Source of the DNA: Acidobacteriota bacterium
Lineage (GTDB): Bacteria > Acidobacteriota > Terriglobia > Bryobacterales > Bryobacteraceae
Assembly: GCA_023436715.1 (NCBI GenBank)
Contig: JAEZIJ010000028.1
Location: forward strand, 1-10,993
DNA length: 10,993 nt
Reading direction: 5' to 3'
The notes beneath the pieces were generated by a model. It saw only the letters and a program-made list of their open reading frames with translations. It ran no database searches and had not been told where the DNA came from. A program made the position numbers and the translations under genes. Below are positions 7,269 to 10,993 of this stretch, one piece after another; positions within the stretch are counted from its first letter, which is position 1, and each line of letters begins with the position of its first letter.

Positions 7269-7274
7269 ATCGTA
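7269..7274 (-). promoter_or_regulatory. -10-like element before the jelly-roll gene
   Basis: On the minus strand TACGAT (7274-7269) ends 10 bp before the ATG at 7258. No Shine-Dalgarno lies between them (ATCTCTCTAT only). The transcript would have a leader of only a few nucleotides. No -35 is recognisable. Confidence 0.35.
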
Positions 7275-7507
7275 CCAACGCAGCCCAGGCCGTGCGGGTC
7301 TGGCGCACTTCAATTCGCCTTCCAACCGGACGCGGAGCCTGAGGTCGCCGCAGATCCTACGGGCGAGAAAACCGTTCATCTCTGATGCCGCGGCACGGGG
7401 ACGGCGGCTACGTACGCAGAGTACGGCAGGCGGGAGACACTCCGAGCGGGGTGAGGATCTGTAGGGCGCCGTGGCTTCGGCGTGGATTGGGAGACCATAG
7501 GGCGTTT

Positions 7508-7561
7508 ATCGTTACCAACCGAAATGTAGCAGCCGATTGCCTATCGTCCGTTGGTGACGGT
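7508..7561 (-). terminator. Inverted repeat just after the ATPase stop codon
   Basis: Arms 7508-7519 and 7550-7561 pair over 12 positions with two G-T wobbles (core GTTACCAAC with GTTGGTGAC). They enclose a 30-nt loop that can itself fold (TAGCA with TGCCTA, one bulge). The structure starts 2 bp beyond the stop codon of the operon's last gene (7566-7564). It is a candidate 3' end of the operon transcript. No T-run follows on the minus strand, so intrinsic termination is unproven. Confidence 0.35.
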
Positions 7562-7563
7562 CA

Positions 7564-9177
7564 TCAAGTCCTGATTCTCCAGTCCTTGATGTAGAGAAGG
7601 TTCTTCGTGTCGAGTTGAAGAGCCCGGTGCTTGATGAGCAGCGCATTGGTCTGCGGGCCATACTTGTCGATTTCGTCCAGCGCGATGAACGATTGCTTCG
7701 CCGTTTCGAGGTACACCGGCAGCAGTCGTGAAACCGAGTCATTCTCGATATTCTTGAAAACCACCGTGTCGTGAACCAAAATCGGCAGCCGGGTCAGCAG
7801 GAAAATCGTGAGGTCGAAGAGCACGAGCCCCGCGTAGGCAACACCCGTGCCCGTGTCTTCTTCGACCTCGAAGCTGTAGCTGCGTTCCCGCAATTTAAGG
7901 AGGGGGCTCTTACGCTCCGGCCCGAACCGCTCCGTCATAATCCGACGCATGCCGTCATTGATCGTCTTCTCGATGACGACCAAAATCGTTTCTTTCTCTG
8001 TTTTCAGGAGCCCCTTCAGCTCCTTCACTTCGGCGCGAAGTTGTACCTCGTGCTCGTAACGCCAGTTCTCCTCGCGGGCACTCTTGATCTTCGTCGCAAC
8101 TTCGGCAACTCGATCCACGAGAACCGTGGGTGCCTCCACAGTGTTCAAGCTTCGCGCCATGCGTTCGTCGAGCGACGCCAACTCCCGATCGATTGCAGCC
8201 AACTCCTCTTCAAGCTGAGTCTGCGACGCGTCCAGTTCCGAGCGAAGAAGCCGCGCAACTCCCGCATGAAACTCACCGACCCGTGCCAAACGATCTTGGT
8301 CGATGGCTGGGAAAAAACGCACTAACTCCTGGAAGTTCTCGCTCCGGACCGCGCGACTGCCACGCAGGTTGCTCTGCACACGCCGGAGTCGGCTTGCCAA
8401 AGCCACGCGCACTCCGAGAAGGCGGTCTTTCTGCTCCTTAAATTCAAGCAGTTCACGATTAACGACCTCAGAGACGTTCGCCGCATATCGCGCCAGGTTG
8501 ACCCGGATGTCCGAGAGTTCGCTCTCCAGCGTGGCGATGCTCTTCTGGTTTTCGTCGTATACCCTCTTTTGAATGGCAGGGATCACGCGATGATTCTTCG
8601 CGGTGCCCCACGCCTTCAACTCTTCCTCCGTGGTGTCGAGCTTGACGGCAATGTCGCGGAGGGTCGCGTAGCGATCGAAGGTCTTGATGAGATTGTCGAC
8701 GCATTCTTCGCCGCTCTTGTTCGGCACGATGTGGAGGGGCTTCGATGGATCAAGGTTCTCCTTGCCCCACACGCGCGTATAAAGCCCGACCAGCGTCCGG
8801 AAGCTCAGGTCCGGCAGTTCCACTTCGTAGGCCTGGCGCAAAAATGCGGTGTATGCCTCGAGCGTCATCGGCGGTCCGAGTTCGAAATCTGGCCCGCAAC
8901 GGTACACCGTGTCCGGCTGGCTTGTGTCACGGCAAAAACGATGGAGTTCGTCGTCAAACTGGAACGTGAAGAAATACTCGTGGTGACCGAGTTCCTTCAC
9001 CACGTCGTCGTTGTGTTCCAGTAGAGCTTTGCCACCGAATGCGAAATCGACCACCATCAGCATGGTGGATTTCCCGATGGAGTTGGTTGCATTCGCATCG
9101 CCCAGAATGACGTTCAGACCGGAGTGGAACAGCACCACCCCCGTGCGGAACTTTTGCGAGCGGATCTCAATCAGCAT
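7564..9177 (-). CDS. DUF2326 SMC/Rad50-like ATPase of an ABC-3C system
   Basis: This encodes 537 aa. It is a divergent ABC ATPase of the DUF2326 type, the ATPase component of ABC-three-component conflict systems. The N-terminal lobe starts immediately (MLIEIRSQKF) and holds the P-loop NATNSIGKST with Lys36. The first P-loop glycine is Ala30, in the N-S-I-G-K form typical of this group. Residues about 185-400 are charged, heptad-rich coiled coil, as in SMC/RecN proteins. The C-terminal lobe has the signature-like GTGVAYAG segment, then LPILVHDTVVF with Asp470 as Walker B-like acidic residue, then FIALDEIDKYG. No classical LSGGQ is present, as usual for DUF2326. Its ATG overlaps the end of the middle-component gene by 11 bp, so translation is probably coupled; GGAG lies 10 nt upstream. 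Inferred role: DNA- or phage-responsive ATPase controlling the HNH effector in the cytoplasm. Confidence 0.9.
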   Translation of the reverse strand: MLIEIRSQKFRTGVVLFHSGLNVILGDANATNSIGKSTMLMVVDFAFGGKALLEHNDDVVKELGHHEYFFTFQFDDELHRFCRDTSQPDTVYRCGPDFELGPPMTLEAYTAFLRQAYEVELPDLSFRTLVGLYTRVWGKENLDPSKPLHIVPNKSGEECVDNLIKTFDRYATLRDIAVKLDTTEEELKAWGTAKNHRVIPAIQKRVYDENQKSIATLESELSDIRVNLARYAANVSEVVNRELLEFKEQKDRLLGVRVALASRLRRVQSNLRGSRAVRSENFQELVRFFPAIDQDRLARVGEFHAGVARLLRSELDASQTQLEEELAAIDRELASLDERMARSLNTVEAPTVLVDRVAEVATKIKSAREENWRYEHEVQLRAEVKELKGLLKTEKETILVVIEKTINDGMRRIMTERFGPERKSPLLKLRERSYSFEVEEDTGTGVAYAGLVLFDLTIFLLTRLPILVHDTVVFKNIENDSVSRLLPVYLETAKQSFIALDEIDKYGPQTNALLIKHRALQLDTKNLLYIKDWRIRT

Positions 9178-9391
9178 AGGTCACTACTCCGGTCGACAGT
9201 TCGACATCGAGTTGTCCGAGGATGTAGAGGACGTCGAGGGTCAGGAGGAACTGGTCGACACTCTCGAAATCTTTGCTCACCGCGCTGTAGAGGGTGGCGA
9301 GGTCGGCTTGCGATGCTTTCTGTCGCAGGATGATCGGCGTTCGACCGAGCGCGGACTCGCGCAACGTGATGACCTTATTCGGCGTGATCAA
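9167..9391 (-). CDS. ABC-3C middle component (MC6-like small protein)
   Basis: This encodes 74 aa, easily missed because it starts with TTG. The start is well supported: GAGGTG (9402-9397) lies 5 nt upstream, and the TTG overlaps the stop of the HNH gene by 4 bp (TTGA). The end overlaps the ATPase gene by 11 bp. The protein is mostly helical. Its pattern is M-I-T-P-N-K near the start, then SALG, then LYSAVSK, then FLLTLDVLYILGQLDV and a short beta end (VVTY). This resembles the middle component 6 group of ABC-3C systems, small adaptors between ATPase and effector. The position between effector and ATPase is exactly that expected. The subgroup number rests on memory of the family pattern and is less certain than the role. 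No enzymatic motif is present. Confidence 0.82.
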   Translation of the reverse strand: MITPNKVITLRESALGRTPIILRQKASQADLATLYSAVSKDFESVDQFLLTLDVLYILGQLDVELSTGVVTYAD

Positions 9392-10152
9392 TCGAGCACC
9401 TCGCAGTTCTGCACGAAGAAGGCCGCGATCACTTCAGGCGCTTCGATCATGTCCGACCTGGTCACGTTCCGGAACCACGTCACCACGTTCTGATAGATCT
9501 CCTGCTTCGGCAAACCGAGGTCCTTCTGCTTAAGATAGAACGTCCGTACCTGCGAGTAGATCAGCTGCGACTTAGTCGGAAACTCTTGTTCCAAAGCTCG
9601 AAATTCCCGCTGCACGTACGGATAATAGTCCGTCACATTTCGCTTGATCTTGCGAATGATGAGCTCTGGTACCGCCGATTTGCATTTGTCATCGACGCTT
9701 CTCGGATCGAGTGTCAGGTCTCCGTCCGCCGCCTCGTCGAAACTGACCTTCCCGAGGGCCGCAACGATCTGATGGATACCGGCCTCAATCGGATACTCGC
9801 GCATCAGAGCGCGTTGCCGTTCACGTTCGATCAGGCCTCGCTTGACCCGGAACAGTTCCTCGTACTCCGCACGGGTGCGAGGCTTATCGAATCGTGTGTG
9901 GCACCCGGTGCACAGGGGAATGATGTTGTCGAGATCGTTCCGGTCGGTGCTCAGCAGCTCGACGTGTTTTAGTTCTTCTGCCTCGGCCGGCTTCAGATTG
10001 AGCGGAAAGATATGCGCCAGTTCGTAGAAGCGGTACGTCCGCCCCCTTTTCTTGTAGAACAGCGCCGTTCCGCAAAGCGGGCAGCATCCCTCGACTTGCG
10101 TGTTGAGCGCGATCTCTTCTGTCCGCGTGTAAGAGCGTCGTTCGAGAGCCAC
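9388..10152 (-). CDS. HNH endonuclease effector with ABC-3C C-terminal domain
   Basis: This encodes 254 aa and is the first gene of the operon. The start is GTG 10152, with Shine-Dalgarno GAAGG (10164-10160) 7 nt upstream. Residues about 20-90 form a zinc-supported HNH nuclease: C24-P-L-C27, A-H47-I as the first active-site histidine, N76 in DLDNIIPLC, and C81-T-G-C84-H85 with F88-D. All zinc and catalytic positions are intact. Residues about 120-254 form a separate helical domain (EAGIHQIVAAL, then IRKIKRNVTDYYPYVQ, then a final DMIEAPEVIAAFFVQNCEVL) that matches the position and helical character of the C-terminal domain shared by ABC-3C effectors. The inferred job is to cut DNA, of the invader or of the host in an abortive response, when the ATPase permits. 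It is not a free-standing McrA-type or group I intron HNH, because the tail and operon position are those of ABC-3C effectors. Confidence 0.87.
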   Translation of the reverse strand: MALERRSYTRTEEIALNTQVEGCCPLCGTALFYKKRGRTYRFYELAHIFPLNLKPAEAEELKHVELLSTDRNDLDNIIPLCTGCHTRFDKPRTRAEYEELFRVKRGLIERERQRALMREYPIEAGIHQIVAALGKVSFDEAADGDLTLDPRSVDDKCKSAVPELIIRKIKRNVTDYYPYVQREFRALEQEFPTKSQLIYSQVRTFYLKQKDLGLPKQEIYQNVVTWFRNVTRSDMIEAPEVIAAFFVQNCEVLD

Positions 10153-10182
10153 TGGATAGCCTTCGCTTAATGAGAAATGAAT

Positions 10183-10223
10183 TAAAGCCGAACATCATAT
10201 CACGTAGCGGCCGTTCGGCTTTA
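10183..10223 (-). promoter_or_regulatory. Dyad with extended -10 upstream of the ABC-3C operon
   Basis: TAAAGCCGAAC (10183-10193) and GTTCGGCTTTA (10213-10223) form a perfect 11-bp inverted repeat with a 19-bp spacer. On the minus strand the spacer contains TGATATGAT (10202-10194), an extended -10-like element reading toward the operon, about 41 bp before the GTG start. Half-site centres are about 30 bp apart, near three helical turns, which suits an operator. The same sequence as RNA could form a hairpin followed by a T-rich tract (TTTAATTCATTTCT) and block read-through from the transposon side. One arm lies inside the dehydrogenase remnant. Confidence 0.5.
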
Positions 10224-10430
10224 GCACGCGCGGTTCGCCGAGAGCGAGTGGTTCCCGATGCTGTCGATGATCAGGTCGTACGGCGTGCCACCCTGTGTGT
10301 AGTCCTGCTGGGTGTAGTCGATGGTGTGGTCGGCGCCCAGCGAGTGCACCAGCTCGGTGTTACGGCCGCTGCTTACGCCGGTGACTTCCGCGCCCAGGTG
10401 CTTCGCGATCTGCACCGCGAAGGAACTGGC
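10198..10430 (-). pseudogene. Fragment of a zinc/NADP-type medium-chain dehydrogenase (MDR)
   Basis: The minus strand from about 10430 down encodes FAVQIAKHLGAEVTGV, then RNTELVHSLGADHTIDY, then PYDLIIDSIGNHSLSA. This is the Rossmann nucleotide-binding part of a quinone-oxidoreductase/zinc-alcohol-dehydrogenase-like MDR protein. The glycine-rich GxGGVG turn that should precede FAVQ is missing, replaced by IS91 sequence. The frame ends with TAA at 10223-10221. One base out of frame, similarity continues as RVLKPNGRYVI to about 10198, so a one-base deletion has also occurred. Only about 75 of some 330 residues remain, and no catalytic domain. It is a dead remnant, interrupted or trimmed by mobile elements. 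Confidence 0.8.
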
Positions 10431-10640
10431 CGTAATCCATCGTTGGCGAGCTTGTGCCTGGCACTTCGGGCAATGCCGATTGCGGCACGAGTTATAGGAG
10501 ATTGCCTGATGACCGCACGCGGAGCATTGGTCAATGTGGCCGCCCAGCGCCGCCGTGCGGCAGCGGGTGATCGCCCGCAACACGCTCAACTGCTGGTAGC
10601 TGAGCCAGGCGCTCTGGCCGATGAAGCGATCGCCCTGAGC
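10431..10640 (-). mobile_element. IS91-family transposase remnant (zinc-binding N-terminus)
   Basis: The minus strand encodes about 69 residues of the N-terminal zinc-binding domain of an IS91-type rolling-circle transposase. CRTAALGGH is followed by QCSACGH, then SYNSCRNRHCPKCQ and RQRW. The zinc ligands are complete. The true N-terminus is missing: residues before GDRFIGQ come from the neighbouring IS3 end. The C-terminal HUH/Y1 catalytic part is missing too, since the frame passes straight into the dehydrogenase fragment at about 10430. The resulting open frame from ATG 10676 (151 codons) is therefore a chance chimera of three origins. The element cannot transpose itself. Confidence 0.85.
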
Positions 10641-10679
10641 GGAACTTGTCAACGACTTTGAGACACCTGCCCGCATAAA
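10641..10679 (-). mobile_element. Probable end of the IS3 element
   Basis: The stretch between the IS3 transposase stop and the first recognisable IS91 residues should contain the terminal inverted repeat. On the minus strand it reads through GTGTCTCAAAGTCGTTGACA. IS3 elements usually end in CA, and the CA of GTTGACA (about 10648-10647) is one candidate terminus. The other end is outside the window, so the repeat and any target-site duplication cannot be confirmed. Confidence 0.35.
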
Positions 10680-10993
10680 TTAGTGTTGCTCCTCTTCGCT
10701 CGCCGCTCGGGCGGGCGGCGGGTTGATCCAGACAGCAGTGGGTCGGGCCGGAGGTTTGGGATGCGCCCGGACGAAGCGTTCGGGATAGCGTTCGAAAGCC
10801 CGTCTGAGGACCAGTTCACGTTGGCCGATGACTGCGTCCGCCCGGCCATAGTGAAGCACTTCAGGCGTCAGCAAGCCGATGCCGCTGTGGTGGTGCTCGG
10901 TGTTGTACCAGGAAAAGAAAGCCTGGCAGAAGCCGCGTGCGTCCTGGATGGAGCCGAACCTTTCAGGGAACTCGGGTCGGTACTTCAGTGTTT
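10680..10993 (-). CDS. IS3-family transposase OrfB, C-terminal part, cut by window edge
   Basis: The last 104 residues or so of a DDE transposase (rve integrase core) of the IS3 family. The frame is open from the right edge: TLKYRPEFPERFGSIQ, AFFSWYNTEHHHSGIG and LLTPEVLHYG are the classic C-terminal blocks. They are followed by the family tail REL..RRAFERYPERF and TAVWINPP. The stop is TAA at 10682-10680. The catalytic Asp residues and the final Glu (normally just before the TLKYRP block) lie beyond the window, so whether the element is intact cannot be told. The right end of the insertion sequence should fall between this stop and about 10640, where the IS91 remnant begins. The element was therefore inserted into, or next to, the IS91 relic. 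Confidence 0.88.
   Translation of the reverse strand, partial: TLKYRPEFPERFGSIQDARGFCQAFFSWYNTEHHHSGIGLLTPEVLHYGRADAVIGQRELVLRRAFERYPERFVRAHPKPPARPTAVWINPPPARAASEEEQH

Larger units (their letters stand above)
7259..7563. other. Intergenic junction between chromosomal genes and the ABC-3C operon
   Basis: About 305 bp with no convincing gene. It holds the -10-like element of the leftward jelly-roll gene near its left end and a structured inverted repeat at its right end. No tRNA, att-like repeat or integrase was seen, although the change in gene content makes this the likely left border of the accessory segment. Short open frames here have no recognisable protein features. Confidence 0.5.

Noticed and set aside
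6695..7342. 215-codon plus-strand frame opposite the jelly-roll gene
   Set aside because: Antisense shadow; the minus strand has a signal peptide and a coherent beta-sandwich sequence.
9388..10152. HNH gene as a homing endonuclease or restriction enzyme
   Set aside because: No intron, intein or methyltransferase is nearby. The extra C-terminal domain and the overlapping adaptor and ATPase genes fit an ABC-3C effector better.
1..10993. CRISPR array, tRNA or rRNA genes
   Set aside because: No regularly spaced repeats and no cloverleaf or rRNA-like sequence were noticed on either strand by eye.

Overview
The window is GC-rich and fits a soil-type Acidobacteriota genome, probably near Bryobacterales/Solibacter. 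This is inferred from gene content: many exported proteins of unknown or degradative role, an exported RraA-fold enzyme, a DUF885 protein, and a stand-alone concanavalin-like protein. No rRNA or other marker gene confirms it.

The left part (about 1-7258) is ordinary chromosome coding for exported proteins. In order it holds a secreted RraA/HMG-CHA-aldolase-fold protein (311-1216, +), a secreted DUF885 putative metallopeptidase (1291-2958, +), an exported TPR-like protein (3088-3921, +), a GH26 beta-mannanase broken by a single frameshift (3947-4998, -), a GH35-type beta-galactosidase with a DUF5597-like tail (5057-6604, +), and an exported jelly-roll protein (6608-7258, -). The two glycoside hydrolases diverge from a 58-bp promoter region and could once have acted together on galactose-substituted mannan or a similar hemicellulose. 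Several genes have a -10-like hexamer just upstream of the start codon and no Shine-Dalgarno sequence, which suggests leaderless or nearly leaderless messages.

The right part (about 7508-10993) is accessory. Its core is a tightly overlapping three-gene minus-strand operon, 5'-HNH nuclease / 74-aa middle component / DUF2326 SMC-like ATPase-3' (10152 down to 7564). This is the gene set of an ABC-three-component (ABC-3C) conflict system. The inferred logic is that the coiled-coil ATPase senses an invader or DNA state and, through the small middle component, licenses the HNH effector carrying the ABC-3C C-terminal domain. A perfect 11-bp inverted repeat surrounds an extended -10-like element just upstream of the operon.

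Upstream of the operon lies a nest of mobile-element debris, all on the minus strand. It holds the C-terminal part of an IS3-family transposase that runs off the right edge, then the zinc-binding N-terminus of an IS91-family transposase, joined in frame to a decayed medium-chain dehydrogenase (MDR) fragment. This setting suggests a defence island or recombination hotspot. No tRNA, rRNA or CRISPR array was seen.
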